A stretch of DNA of 64,000 nt, taken from contig NZ_AUHK01000004.1 in assembly GCF_000423145.1 (NCBI RefSeq), forward strand, positions 25,583 to 89,582, in the 5' to 3' direction. Every line of letters starts with the position of its first letter. The first letter of the stretch is position 1. Below, one piece after another: positions 17,850 through 27,305 of this stretch. The stretch comes from Helcococcus sueciensis DSM 17243 (GTDB lineage: Bacteria > Bacillota > Clostridia > Tissierellales > Peptoniphilaceae). The translations under genes were made by a program, and so were the position numbers. Under the pieces are notes generated by a model, which saw only the letters and a program-made list of their open reading frames with translations, had not been told where the DNA came from and made no database searches.

Positions 17850-19397
17850 CTAACTATTTAACGAATGATTAATAATCACTTTTTCATAAGAACCACTTCC
17901 ATTTAATTTCTTTTCTAATAATCGTAATAGTCCTGTTATACTTAATGTCAGTGTTAAATAAATTACAGATGTAATGAAATATGTTTCAAAAAATCTAAAG
18001 TTCGCACCTGCAATAGATCTCGTTGTGAAGAATAATTCATTCACTGAAATAACATTCAGTACTGATGTGTCTTTTATATTTACTATAAATTCATTACCTA
18101 TATTAGGAATGATATTTTTAAATACTTGTGGCAATATTACAAATCTCATCATTTGAATATGGCTCATACCTAAAGCTTTTGCTGCTTCTTCTTGACCAGT
18201 ATCAATAGAGTTTATACCTGCTCTAACAATTTCTGCCATATATGCACCAGTATTTATAGATACTATTATAAACGCTGCTGTCATTGGTGCCATATCTATA
18301 TCGAAGAATAGTTGAAGTCCATAATAGAATAGTACAGCCTGTACCATCATTGGTGTTCCTCTTATAACTTGAACATAAACATTTGATAAAATTTTTAAAA
18401 GAGATAGTAATAGATTCATAAAAGCATTTTTTACTTTTTGAGCAGATTTAATCATACCAATTATAAATCCAATTAAAAGCCCTACTATTGTACCTATAAG
18501 TGAAATAATTATAGTATACAATGTACCTCTTAAGAACATTGGAGCATTATTTGTAAAAATATCCCAAACAGTGGTGTTTTTTATACCTAATTGAATTTCT
18601 ATTACATTATTCATCATTTCTTTTTGTTGTTCAACACTTATATTTGAAAGTATGGCATTTATTGGTTCTAATAAATCTGAACCTTTATTTAATCCAATAG
18701 CTATCTGTGTGTCTTCCGGATTTGTTTTAAATCCATCTTCAAGTTCAATCATTTTGAATATATCATTTGCCATTTCTGCTGAAATAGCTTCTGGTTTTTC
18801 TGCTACATATGCATCTACTTTACCTGTTTGCAATGCAACTCTTATTGTTGGAAAATCAGGCATTGGTGTCACATGATTTACTTCTGGAATTTGTTCAACT
18901 AGAGGAACATATATGGTATTTAATTGAGCTACAACCCTAGCTCCAGTAAAATCAGAAAGTGTCTTTGCATCTTTATATTTAGAATCACTTCTTGTTACTA
19001 AAACAATATCCGTTTCGTAATAATTTATAGTAAAGTCTAAAACTTTTTTTCTGTCAGGAGTTGGTGACATACCTGCAATAATTGCATCAATTTTACCTGA
19101 TTGAACAGCTGGTAATAAACCATCCCATTCTATCTTGACAATTTCTAAATCCATCCCCAACTCATCAGCAATTTTCTTTGCTATTTGAACATCATAACCA
19201 TTTGCATATTCTTGTGTACCTACTACTGGAACTGCACCATTTGAATTGTTTGTCTGCGACCAGTTGAATGGTGCATTCGCAACTTCCATCCCAACTCTTA
19301 ATACTTTTCTATTATTACTCGCTTTTGACTCCTCAATAGGAATTAATGAAATGATAAGTATTAACGCTAGTAATAGAATACTAACTCTTTTTTTCAT
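17850..19397 (-). CDS. Fused amino-acid-binding protein and ABC permease
   Basis: 515 residues in one chain. A signal-like N-terminal helix (1-26) precedes a family-3 solute-binding domain (about 30-265), with [16 protein letters not shown] and [17 protein letters not shown] as hallmark segments. From about 280 there are membrane helices of the HisM/GlnP type, including RGTPMMVQ and the EAA-like loop [24 protein letters not shown]. Such SBP-permease fusions are known in Firmicutes (GlnPQ style). The binding domain would sit tethered at the outer face. The ATPase gene follows directly. Confidence 0.94.
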   Translation of the reverse strand: MKKRVSILLLALILIISLIPIEESKASNNRKVLRVGMEVANAPFNWSQTNNSNGAVPVVGTQEYANGYDVQIAKKIADELGMDLEIVKIEWDGLLPAVQSGKIDAIIAGMSPTPDRKKVLDFTINYYETDIVLVTRSDSKYKDAKTLSDFTGARVVAQLNTIYVPLVEQIPEVNHVTPMPDFPTIRVALQTGKVDAYVAEKPEAISAEMANDIFKMIELEDGFKTNPEDTQIAIGLNKGSDLLEPINAILSNISVEQQKEMMNNVIEIQLGIKNTTVWDIFTNNAPMFLRGTLYTIIISLIGTIVGLLIGFIIGMIKSAQKVKNAFMNLLLSLLKILSNVYVQVIRGTPMMVQAVLFYYGLQLFFDIDMAPMTAAFIIVSINTGAYMAEIVRAGINSIDTGQEEAAKALGMSHIQMMRFVILPQVFKNIIPNIGNEFIVNIKDTSVLNVISVNELFFTTRSIAGANFRFFETYFITSVIYLTLTLSITGLLRLLEKKLNGSGSYEKVIINHSLNS

Positions 19398-19418
19398 AAT
19401 TTCTCCTCTTATAATCTA

Positions 19419-20405
19419 TTAGTTTGCATTTATAATTATGTTTCTTATTTCTTCTAAAACAAATCTATCAGAGTATTGTGCATATATTAGATAAATATAT
19501 GGTTTTTCTTTCAGAACATATCCACTTTCAATGCTATATTCATATATTACAGCACCTTCCATACCTATAAATTCTTTTTCTCTTACATTATTTAGATCTG
19601 ATCTTATTTTAGTTGCATCTTTCATATAAGAAAGTGTATCTTTATACTTGTACTCATCTTTTTCCTTAGTTATTAATAATTGAAGCATTTTTGATATATC
19701 TTTAATATTCATGGTATTTTCATCATCGATATTTATAGAAAATCTTCCATTCGCATATGTTTTCCACTCCATATTAACTATATTTTTAACCTCTTGGGTC
19801 AGAGCCAATACACCTTCTTCTTCAGGTTTAATTATCATTTCTTTTACCAATAAGCTTAGAGGTTTATCTTCTACTTTTTCTTCATAGAATTCACTCAAAT
19901 CCACTGATTTATTTAAATCGATTTTACCTTGTTCTTTCAAATCTTCTAAAATCATAGAGATAATATAAATATTATAATTTCTCATCGGAATTCTCATATT
20001 TTCATCTTTAATATATATATCATCTTTTGATGCATATACTACATTTACTTTATCTTTTATGATTTTATTTGAATCTATAAATTCTTCTATATTTTTCTTT
20101 ATTACTTGAGATGGCATTAATTTGTTATCAATAATATTTTGAATACTTTTATTTGTATTTTCAACGCTATCTTCTATAGAAGTTTCAACTATATTTTCAT
20201 TTTTTGTTTCTTGTATTTTTTTATCTTTTGAATAATTTCTATTTGCAGATATAGATTTTATTAAATTAATAGAAATATAGATAAGTACTATTGAAATAAT
20301 AGTCGCAAATAAAATAATTATTTTTGTATTTAATTGTAATTCGTTTCGCTTTCTTCTAGCTCTTCTTCTTTTTCGTGAACGTCTTCTTCTATTGTCTCTA
20401 TCCAT
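19419..20405 (-). CDS. Membrane-anchored protein with polybasic N terminus, possible inactive serine-hydrolase fold
   Basis: 328 residues. The first 20 are extremely Arg/Lys-rich (RRRRSRKRRRARRKRNE), followed by a single membrane helix (about 29-50) and an extracellular domain. The pattern of the outer part (a two-residue substitute for the active serine, then long helix and DLNNVREKEF near the end) loosely recalls beta-lactamase/D,D-carboxypeptidase-like proteins, but no S-x-x-K or K-T-G triad is visible. If that fold is right it would be non-catalytic. It lies 21 bp upstream of the amino-acid transporter genes on the same strand. The function is unknown. Confidence 0.55.
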   Translation of the reverse strand: MDRDNRRRRSRKRRRARRKRNELQLNTKIIILFATIISIVLIYISINLIKSISANRNYSKDKKIQETKNENIVETSIEDSVENTNKSIQNIIDNKLMPSQVIKKNIEEFIDSNKIIKDKVNVVYASKDDIYIKDENMRIPMRNYNIYIISMILEDLKEQGKIDLNKSVDLSEFYEEKVEDKPLSLLVKEMIIKPEEEGVLALTQEVKNIVNMEWKTYANGRFSINIDDENTMNIKDISKMLQLLITKEKDEYKYKDTLSYMKDATKIRSDLNNVREKEFIGMEGAVIYEYSIESGYVLKEKPYIYLIYAQYSDRFVLEEIRNIIINAN

Positions 20406-20527
20406 TTTTACCTCTCATATATTATAGCATATGTGTAGATGATTTGATTAATACGGAATTGTTTTCTATAATTAAAAATATATAGCTAAAATTTAGTTAT
20501 TACTAATATTTTAAATAAGGAAAAGTA

Positions 20528-21427
20528 ATGAGAAAAATTGAAAATTTTATTAGATATTTCATAATTAAAATGACAAAAAGTGAATCTGATGTAGCTTCAG
20601 CTTATTTAGCATTCTATATTATTTTAGCTTTTATTCCACTTGTGTCATTTTTGTCAAATATGATTGTATTTGTTGTACCAAATTTTGTAGAATTCGTTTA
20701 TGAAATCACTGAAAACTTACCTAAAGATGTCCAAAACATTTTGAATCCACTTTTTGATAGTTTATTTGGAGGAAGTTCTTCTTCATTATCAATAGTGTCC
20801 ATTATATCTGCATTGTGGTTAGGATCTAGAGGTTTTCAAGGATTAATTACCGCTTTGAATAAAATATTTGATGTAAATTCAAATTCAAAAATACCTTTTT
20901 ACACAAAGATATTTTCAGTAATCTATACTATAGCATTTATGATTGTCTTAGCTTCAATACTACTATTCAATGTGTTTAACGAAAAAATTCTACTAATCAT
21001 TAAATCTATAGCTGAACGTTTTGATTTAATTGATGGATTTGGAGATTTCTTAGTAAATGGAATAACAACAATTTTACCTTTAATATTTACTATTTTAGTT
21101 CTTGCTTTCTTTTATAGATTTGCTCCTAGCTTTGAAATATATAAAGCTCCTGAATTTAAATCAATTATTCTAGGATCAATAGTAGGAACTTTAGGTGTAG
21201 CATTTATGACTTTCTTTTATAGATATACAAATGATGTACTGACAAAGAAACCATCTGTTTATGGATCACTTGGTAGTATATTGGTAACTTTAGTTTGGCT
21301 TTTAGCAATTTGTAATATGATAATTATAGGGGCAGTATTTATAAAAACTTTTGAAGATGTTGTTATAAACAAAAAAACAATTAAAGATTTAGATCCTGAT
21401 GCTAAGTATTTTACTAAGATTAAATAA
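20528..21427 (+). CDS. YihY/BrkB-family inner membrane protein
   Basis: 299 residues with about six hydrophobic helices. The first cytoplasmic region ESDVASAYLAFYIILAFIPL and the mid-protein SALWLGSRGFQGLITALN are typical of the YihY (formerly called ribonuclease BN) family. KKPSVYGSLGSILVTLVWLL near the end is the family's most conserved stretch. The biochemical role is unresolved; the old RNase BN label is not supported for the family. AAGGAAAAG precedes the start. Its stop lies just before the first 50-bp repeat array. Confidence 0.9.
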   Translation: MRKIENFIRYFIIKMTKSESDVASAYLAFYIILAFIPLVSFLSNMIVFVVPNFVEFVYEITENLPKDVQNILNPLFDSLFGGSSSSLSIVSIISALWLGSRGFQGLITALNKIFDVNSNSKIPFYTKIFSVIYTIAFMIVLASILLFNVFNEKILLIIKSIAERFDLIDGFGDFLVNGITTILPLIFTILVLAFFYRFAPSFEIYKAPEFKSIILGSIVGTLGVAFMTFFYRYTNDVLTKKPSVYGSLGSILVTLVWLLAICNMIIIGAVFIKTFEDVVINKKTIKDLDPDAKYFTKIK

Positions 21428-21428
21428 T

Positions 21429-21690
21429 GTATGGTGGATTTGTTATTTATTGTATGGGACTTTTGCTGCGGAATCTGCAAAGATTGGTTTGAGATTTATT
21501 GTATGGGACTTTTGCTGCGGAATCTGCAAAGATTGGTTTGAGATTTATTTAGTATGGGACTTTTTCGAGAAATCTGCAAAGATTGGTTTGAGATTTATTT
21601 AGTATGGCACTTTTTCGAGGAATCTGCAAAGATTGGTTTGAGATTTATTTAGTATGGCACTTTTTCGAGAAATCTGCAAAGATTGGTTTG
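21429..21690. repeat. Tandem array A, five copies of a 50-bp unit
   Basis: Copies begin with GTATGGGAC or GTATGGCAC at 21452, 21501, 21552, 21602 and 21652, giving steps of 49, 51, 50 and 50 bp. Each contains AATCTGCAAAGATTGGTTTG. The first two copies share GCTGCGG where the last three have TCGAGA or TCGAGG, so the array has two subtypes. A shortened copy (GTATGG joined to GATTTGTTATTTATT) lies at 21429-21451 right after the yihY stop. Fifty is not a multiple of three, and no ribosome binding site supports coding. Confidence 0.92.
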
Positions 21691-21737
21691 TTGTGTTCAT
21701 TTGTTACTGAGAAAAATATACCACTTAGATAACATTT
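21691..21737. other. Spacer between the two repeat arrays
   Basis: Unrepeated AT-rich sequence between array A and the first degenerate unit of array B. Nothing recognisable. Confidence 0.5.
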
Positions 21738-22088
21738 CTGAAAAATGAAAATTTTATCTCAAAAAACCGAAAGAAAACTGCTATTTTTCTGAGAATTAGA
21801 AAATAATATTTAAAAAACCGAAAAATCTTCATCAAACGTTACGTAAATGTAATATTTTAGTGGTGATGTCGTTAAATATCGAGTTAATATTGAATATTTT
21901 CTGCAGAATTGAAAAAATTTTTCTAAAAATCGAAAAATAGCTGAATTTGTTCTGAGAATTGAAAATATTTTTCTAAAAATCGGAAAACAGCTGAATTTGT
22001 TCTGAGAATTGAAATAAATCTGTGAAAAACCGGAAAACAGCTGAATTTGTTCTGAGAATTGAAATAAATCTGTGAAAAACCGAAATGA
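21738..22088. repeat. Repeat array B, six copies of a different 50-bp unit
   Basis: The units open with CTGAGAATTGAA and contain AAAAACCGGAAAACAGCTGA. Four contiguous copies start at 21902, 21952, 22002 and 22052, exactly 50 bp apart. Two worn copies start near 21738 and 21789 (51 bp apart), separated from the rest by about 70 bp of unrelated sequence. The last two full copies are nearly identical. The unit differs from array A but has the same length and shares the word AAATCTG. Confidence 0.9.
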
Positions 22089-22145
22089 TATTTCTTTAAA
22101 TATACCATTTGAAAAAGATACAATTTAAATTCTTTAAAAATTAAA

Positions 22146-22192
22146 AATGGTAGCGTTTCAGAATCTATTCATTCTGATTTACTACCATTTTC
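22146..22192 (-). terminator. Terminator of the NatB-like gene
   Basis: AAAATGGTAG pairs with CTACCATTTT. An inner stem CAGAAT/ATTCTG makes a two-part hairpin just past the stop codon. Confidence 0.75.
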
Positions 22193-22216
22193 TAGTATTT
22201 AATTATTAAATCTATA

Positions 22217-23488
22217 CTATTCTTTATCACTCTTCAAAGCTTTAAATATATTCATTTTATTTCCGTAATTAAGAGTTCCTGCCCTATAAATTTTAGTTGC
22301 TAATATGCTTAGAAGTATTACAGAAATTAATAATATTCCTATACTTATTAATAATTGTAATCCTGTTACATCAGCCATTTCATATCGTACAAACATCGCA
22401 AGTGGTGATGTGAATGGTACATATGATATTATTTTCATAAGTTGAGGATTAGGAGCTGACAAACTCATCATTGGTAGCATAAACGCAACAATTATTGGAA
22501 TTGTAACCGGTGTTAGAGCTTGATTCAATTCATCTAATTTTGATACAAGTGATCCAATCGCAGCATAAAGTAAATAATATAATGTAACCCCTAATAATAG
22601 GAATATTGTAAATACTGCTAAATCCATAAAACCAATATTAAAGTTCATAGATTTTAAGAAATTTAGTAAATTAGGATTTTTCATTAATGTTATGCTAAAT
22701 CCTATTAATCCAGATACTACTATAGCTAAAAAAGTTATTAAACTAGTTACAACTCCCGCTAAAACTTTACCCCATATTAATGACTTTGGTTTAACTGCTG
22801 TAATTAGAAGTTCCATAGTTCTATTATCTTTTTCTCTTGCAACAGATGTTGCAATTAATTGACCTTGTATCAATATCATGAAATACATAAACATAATAGA
22901 TGCATATGACAGTATATATGATGCTATATTACTTTTCCCTAAGGATTCATAATTAATATTTGGAGTAAAACTATCTATTTTTTCTAAGTCCTCTCTTGAA
23001 ATATTATAATCTTTCAACTCAATATTATATTTATAGTTATTCTTCATTAGAGTATCAAAATCAGAATTTACATCTCCAAGTGCATTTGAATTTTTATTAT
23101 AAACTGTAGCTTCTATATCATTTTTTATAACCGCACCTTCATCTATTTTCTCAGATTCTACAGCTTCTTTTAACTCATCAAGGTTTTTATATTCTATTAC
23201 TTGATATCCTTTTTCTAACTCTGGTATAAGAGTATCGCTTATTTCTCCATCAATAACTACACCTAATTTATTTAAAGGAATAGTTTCTCCTTCTGAAGAT
23301 TCTTTATCTATTTCACTTTCTTCAACATATGAATTATTAGAATCATCACCTTTAAAAGTGTCTATTATTGCAGGTAAAGCAGTTAATAGTAAAACTATTA
23401 ATGAAATTATAATCATCGTAATATAGAACGATTTTTCTTTAAGTTTTTGGATAAGTTCAAATCTAAATACTTTTAATATTTCTCTCAT
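22217..23488 (-). CDS. ABC-2 type permease (NatB-like)
   Basis: About 423 residues when started at the ATG at 23486-23488, which has AGGAGGCGT just upstream. A longer upstream reading overlaps the ATPase gene and is unlikely. One helix near the N terminus is followed by a large outer domain (about residues 60-200, acidic) and then five more helices, with ATSVAREKDNRTMELLITA as the typical ABC-2 cytoplasmic loop. This is the layout of the sodium exporter NatB and related permeases. It pairs with the ATPase immediately upstream. The substrate is not known. Confidence 0.88.
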   Translation of the reverse strand: MREILKVFRFELIQKLKEKSFYITMIIISLIVLLLTALPAIIDTFKGDDSNNSYVEESEIDKESSEGETIPLNKLGVVIDGEISDTLIPELEKGYQVIEYKNLDELKEAVESEKIDEGAVIKNDIEATVYNKNSNALGDVNSDFDTLMKNNYKYNIELKDYNISREDLEKIDSFTPNINYESLGKSNIASYILSYASIMFMYFMILIQGQLIATSVAREKDNRTMELLITAVKPKSLIWGKVLAGVVTSLITFLAIVVSGLIGFSITLMKNPNLLNFLKSMNFNIGFMDLAVFTIFLLLGVTLYYLLYAAIGSLVSKLDELNQALTPVTIPIIVAFMLPMMSLSAPNPQLMKIISYVPFTSPLAMFVRYEMADVTGLQLLISIGILLISVILLSILATKIYRAGTLNYGNKMNIFKALKSDKE

Positions 23489-23489
23489 A

Positions 23490-24389
23490 TTACGCCTCCT
23501 TATCCATAGAAATAAATAACTCTTCAAGAGAAGGTCTAAAAGGTTTGAATACATCTACTTGAATATCTTCTCTTAGTAAATCTTTTAAAAATTCATTACT
23601 TGATTTATTATCGGATAGTTCTACAAAAATTTCATCTTTTCTTTCTTCAGCATTTACGACATATGGTAAAGCTTGTATCTTTGATAAAGTATCTAATGAT
23701 TCGCTGTGTATTAAATATTTATCTTTACCTCTTTTAGCCTTTTCTTCATCTAAGTTTCCAGAAAGTTTAATTCTACCATCTTTAATAAATGTAATATCAT
23801 TACAAAACTCTTCAACAACTGTCATTTGATGAGATGAGAAAATTACTATTTTGTCTTTATTTATATATTCAACTAAAATATCTTTCAAGACTCTTGCATT
23901 AACAGGATCTAAACCAGAAAAAGGCTCATCAAATACAACTATATCTGGTTCATTGATAATAGCTTCAAGTATTTGAACTTTTTGTTGATTACCTTTAGAT
24001 AATGTTTCTAATTTTTTATTGGCATATTCTGATAGATCTAATTTTTCAAGTCCTTCTAATGCTTTTTCTTTGGCTTTTTCTCTATCCATTCCTTTTAATT
24101 CACCAAAATAAACTAGCTGATCAAGAATTTTAATTCTTTGATACATACCTCGCTCTTCTGGTAAATATCCAATAGATACCTCTTCTATATTTAATGGCCT
24201 CCCATCTAAAAGGAACTCCCCACTATCCGGCTTAAATACATCCATTAATGTTCTGATAGTAGTAGTCTTTCCAGCTCCGTTTCTTCCTAAAAAGCCCATA
24301 GCTTTTCCACTTTCTACAGTAAATGAAATATCATGAAGTATTTGTTTATCTCCAAAACTCTTATTGATATTTTTTATTTCAAGTTTCAT
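23490..24389 (-). CDS. ABC transporter ATP-binding protein (NatA-like)
   Basis: About 299 residues from the ATG at 24387-24389, preceded by GAGGAGTAAT. A start 48 bp further up lacks a site. Walker A is LGRNGAGKTT, the signature is LSKGNQQKVQILEA, Walker B is IVVFDEPFSGLDP, and the switch is FSSHQMTVVEE. The variant LSKGN signature and the C-terminal domain ending in PSLEELFISM are typical of NatA/YhaQ-type exporters. Its stop is one base from the permease start, so the two are coupled. Confidence 0.93.
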   Translation of the reverse strand: MKLEIKNINKSFGDKQILHDISFTVESGKAMGFLGRNGAGKTTTIRTLMDVFKPDSGEFLLDGRPLNIEEVSIGYLPEERGMYQRIKILDQLVYFGELKGMDREKAKEKALEGLEKLDLSEYANKKLETLSKGNQQKVQILEAIINEPDIVVFDEPFSGLDPVNARVLKDILVEYINKDKIVIFSSHQMTVVEEFCNDITFIKDGRIKLSGNLDEEKAKRGKDKYLIHSESLDTLSKIQALPYVVNAEERKDEIFVELSDNKSSNEFLKDLLREDIQVDVFKPFRPSLEELFISMDKEA

Positions 24390-24462
24390 AATTACTCCTC
24401 TCGATTTATGACTACTAGTTATAAACCATTTTAACATATATGAAAATTTTCATACAAATATT

Positions 24463-25098
24463 TTATTCATCATTTTCATAAATTTTAGAAGAAGCTATTG
24501 CAAGAAATGTAATTTCACAATCATATTTCTTTTTAATTTCTTTTGAAATTAAATTTAATGTTGACCCCGTAGTTACTATATCATCTATAAATAATATTCT
24601 TTTATTATCTAAATTTAAACCTTCAAAAACTTTAAAACTATCTTTTAAATTTTTTAGTCTCATTTTTCTATCTAATTTATTTTGATGATTCGTAGGTTTT
24701 ACTTTTTCTATTATTTGAATCATTTCTTTTTTTGCTGTTTTTGAATAGTATTCACAAAGTATTTTTGATTGATTATATCCCCTTTCATATTCATCCTTAT
24801 AATACATAGGAATATATGAAATATAGTCGAAATCTAGATTTTTAAATTTTATAAATTTATAAATTATTTCAACAAATGGTTTTACAAGATAAGTACAATC
24901 TTCATATTTGAATTTTTTAATAAGAGATTTTAAAAAATTATTATAAAAAAGAGGATATATACATATCCTCTCATCTAATTCTCTAATTCCATCTATAAAT
25001 TCTAGCCTCTCAATACAATCTTTACAGATATAATTTTTAGTTTTATTTTTTAAACACATATAACAATAATCTTTAGAATAGAATATAAAATTATTCAT
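24463..25098 (-). CDS. comF: ComF-family phosphoribosyltransferase-like protein
   Basis: 211 residues. The N-terminal cysteine cluster CYMCLKNKTKNYICKDC is the ComF zinc-binding motif, and the C-terminal RILFIDDIVTTGSTLN is the PRPP-binding loop. YIPMYYKDEYERGYNQS is the usual middle motif. B. subtilis ComF helps bring single-stranded DNA into the cell during transformation. The start overlaps the end of recD2 by 8 bp, so both are translated from one message. Confidence 0.92.
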   Translation of the reverse strand: MNNFIFYSKDYCYMCLKNKTKNYICKDCIERLEFIDGIRELDERICIYPLFYNNFLKSLIKKFKYEDCTYLVKPFVEIIYKFIKFKNLDFDYISYIPMYYKDEYERGYNQSKILCEYYSKTAKKEMIQIIEKVKPTNHQNKLDRKMRLKNLKDSFKVFEGLNLDNKRILFIDDIVTTGSTLNLISKEIKKKYDCEITFLAIASSKIYENDE

Positions 25099-27304
25099 AA
25101 TTTCTCCTTAAACTATAATATTTATTAAGATTATAAGCTAAAGTAGATTTTCTTCTATCAATTGTCTCTGTATTAATCATCTTATTTAATATATTTTCAT
25201 TCCCCACTAATACCACAAGACTTTTTCCTCTTGTAATTCCTGTATATAAAATATTTCTTGTAAGCAACATATAAGGTGCATTGGCCATAGGAATAACAAC
25301 TATTGGAAACTCTGATCCTTGCGACTTATGTATAGTGATACAATATGACAAAACAATGTCCTGAAATTCTTTAGTATCTAATGTGGCCATTTTATCGTAA
25401 AAAACAGTTTCAACAGTTTTATTTTCTAAAAATATATTTCTAATATATCCTATATCACCATTGTATAAACCTTTAGTAATATCAAAAAAATCACCTTTGA
25501 ACTCTATATCATAATTATTTTTAGTTTGCATTATTTTATCATTTTCTCTAAAAATATATTCCCCAAGTTTTATTTCACTTTTATTAAATATTGGTGGGTT
25601 TAGTCTAGCTTGTAATCTTTGATTAATACTATCTACACCACATATTCCTCTCCTAGTCGGCGTAAGAACTTGTATATCTTCTAAAGGGTCTACATTATAA
25701 AACTTCGGAAGTCTCTCAACTACAAGATCACAAATAGTATCCAATGTATGTTTATCATCTCTAGTATTTATAAAGAAAAAATCTTTATTTTCTTCATTTA
25801 ATACAGGCTTCTTGCCATGATTAATTAAATGAGCATTTTTTATAATATTACTTCCCTCACCCTGTCTAAATATTGTTTCTAATTTAATAGTAGGAATAAT
25901 TTTTGAGTTTATCATATCATTTAAAATATTACCCGGGCCTACAGATGGTAATTGATCGCTATCTCCTACAAACACCACCATGGTACTTTCTTTTATAGCT
26001 TTCAATAAATTATTCATAAGAAAAATATCTACCATAGACATTTCGTCTATTATAATTAAATCCGTATCTAATGGATTTTCCTCATTATATTCAAGTTGTG
26101 TAATATCTTCAATAGATTTATATCCCAATAATCTATGTATAGTAGAAGCTTCTTTTCCTGTTGATTCTTCCATTCTTTTAGCTGCTCTTCCCGTAGGAGC
26201 TGCTAATAGATATCTTAGTCTTAAATTATGAATTATAGAAATAATGGCTTTTATAATCGTAGTTTTACCAGTTCCTGGTCCACCTGTAATTATCATGACC
26301 TTCTCTTCAAGAGCTGTTTTAATAGCTTCTTTTTGAGTGTCTGAATATTCTATTTTCTCTATTTTTTCTATATATTCTATTTCTTCATCCATGTCAATAT
26401 CCTGTATTTTACTATTTTCTCTCATCAATTTAAGTAAATTTTCAGTTATTGATAATTCCATATCATAAATACTTCTTAAATATATAATATCTTTTCCCTC
26501 AAAATTAATTATTTTGATTTTATTATAAATTACCATTTCTTGAATAGTATTTATTATTGGATCTATGCCTATTGATAAAAGATTTGATAATCCTTTAATA
26601 AAATATTCATAATCCATATAGCAATTACCATTTTTATTCGCTTCTTCATAGAGTAGATATTCCGCACCTGCTATAATTCTAAAATTAGAATCTTTTTTTA
26701 TTCCTATTTGTAATGCTATTTTATCAGCTATATTAAATCCTACACCTTTTATATCATCTATTAATTTATATGGATTTTTCTCAATTATAGATTTTGTATT
26801 TTCTTTATATTTAGCATATATCTGATATGATAATTTATTTCCTATATTAAATTTTTGCAAATAAATTGATACTTCTCTAGATTTTTGTGACTTTATAAAA
26901 GAATCATTAATTTTTTCTAATGTTTTTTTTCCAATTCCTTTTATATTTAATAGCTTTTCAGGTTCTTCAGTCATAACTCTTAGAGTGTCTTCACCAAATC
27001 TTTTCACTATTTCTTTAGCACGACTTTCCCCTATATTGGAAATTATGCCAGAGCTTAAATATCTCTCTATTTGAGATAATGAGCTTGGCATAATTTTTTT
27101 ATAAGTATTCAATTTAATTTGTTCCCCATAATCTTTATGGAATACTAAATCTCCAGTTATGGACAGGCTATCCCCTTTATTTAAATCAAATACCTGTCCA
27201 ACAACTGTTACTAAACCTTCATCAGTATCAAGTAAAAAAACACTATATAAATTTTCTTCATTTCTGTATATAATATCTTCTACTGTACCTTTGGTTTCAA
27301 TCAT
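25091..27304 (-). CDS. recD2: RecD2-type ATP-dependent DNA helicase
   Basis: About 737 residues from the ATG at 27302-27304, with GAGGG 6 bases upstream. A TTG 12 bp earlier is possible but has a poorer site. An N-terminal OB-like domain and helix-hairpin-helix repeats (SSGIISNIGESRAKEI, NIKGIGKKTLEKI) precede the SF1 helicase core. Walker A is ITGGPGTGKTT, motif II is LIIIDEMSMVD, and TIHKSQGSEF is near the end. This 5'-3' helicase acts in repair outside RecBCD. It starts one base after murA ends. Confidence 0.95.
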   Translation of the reverse strand: MIETKGTVEDIIYRNEENLYSVFLLDTDEGLVTVVGQVFDLNKGDSLSITGDLVFHKDYGEQIKLNTYKKIMPSSLSQIERYLSSGIISNIGESRAKEIVKRFGEDTLRVMTEEPEKLLNIKGIGKKTLEKINDSFIKSQKSREVSIYLQKFNIGNKLSYQIYAKYKENTKSIIEKNPYKLIDDIKGVGFNIADKIALQIGIKKDSNFRIIAGAEYLLYEEANKNGNCYMDYEYFIKGLSNLLSIGIDPIINTIQEMVIYNKIKIINFEGKDIIYLRSIYDMELSITENLLKLMRENSKIQDIDMDEEIEYIEKIEKIEYSDTQKEAIKTALEEKVMIITGGPGTGKTTIIKAIISIIHNLRLRYLLAAPTGRAAKRMEESTGKEASTIHRLLGYKSIEDITQLEYNEENPLDTDLIIIDEMSMVDIFLMNNLLKAIKESTMVVFVGDSDQLPSVGPGNILNDMINSKIIPTIKLETIFRQGEGSNIIKNAHLINHGKKPVLNEENKDFFFINTRDDKHTLDTICDLVVERLPKFYNVDPLEDIQVLTPTRRGICGVDSINQRLQARLNPPIFNKSEIKLGEYIFRENDKIMQTKNNYDIEFKGDFFDITKGLYNGDIGYIRNIFLENKTVETVFYDKMATLDTKEFQDIVLSYCITIHKSQGSEFPIVVIPMANAPYMLLTRNILYTGITRGKSLVVLVGNENILNKMINTETIDRRKSTLAYNLNKYYSLRRNYE

Positions 27305-27305
27305 T

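Noticed and set aside
21399..21602. 67-codon frame across the YihY end and repeat array A
   Set aside because: It reads through 50-bp repeats that shift frame at each copy, has no ribosome binding site and starts inside yihY. The open frame is a by-product of the repeat.
21452..22088. CRISPR array
   Set aside because: The repeats are contiguous, with no unique spacers and no cas genes nearby.
21923..22123. 66-codon minus-strand frame in repeat array B
   Set aside because: Its sequence is only the repeated units in successive frames, with no start signal.
23489..23554. Longer N terminus of the NatB-like permease
   Set aside because: The extra 22 residues overlap the ATPase gene and lack a ribosome binding site. 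The ATG at 23488 has AGGAGG.
24390..24437. Longer N terminus of the NatA-like ATPase
   Set aside because: The upstream start has no ribosome binding site, while the ATG at 24389 has GAGGAG and begins at the usual ATPase sequence.
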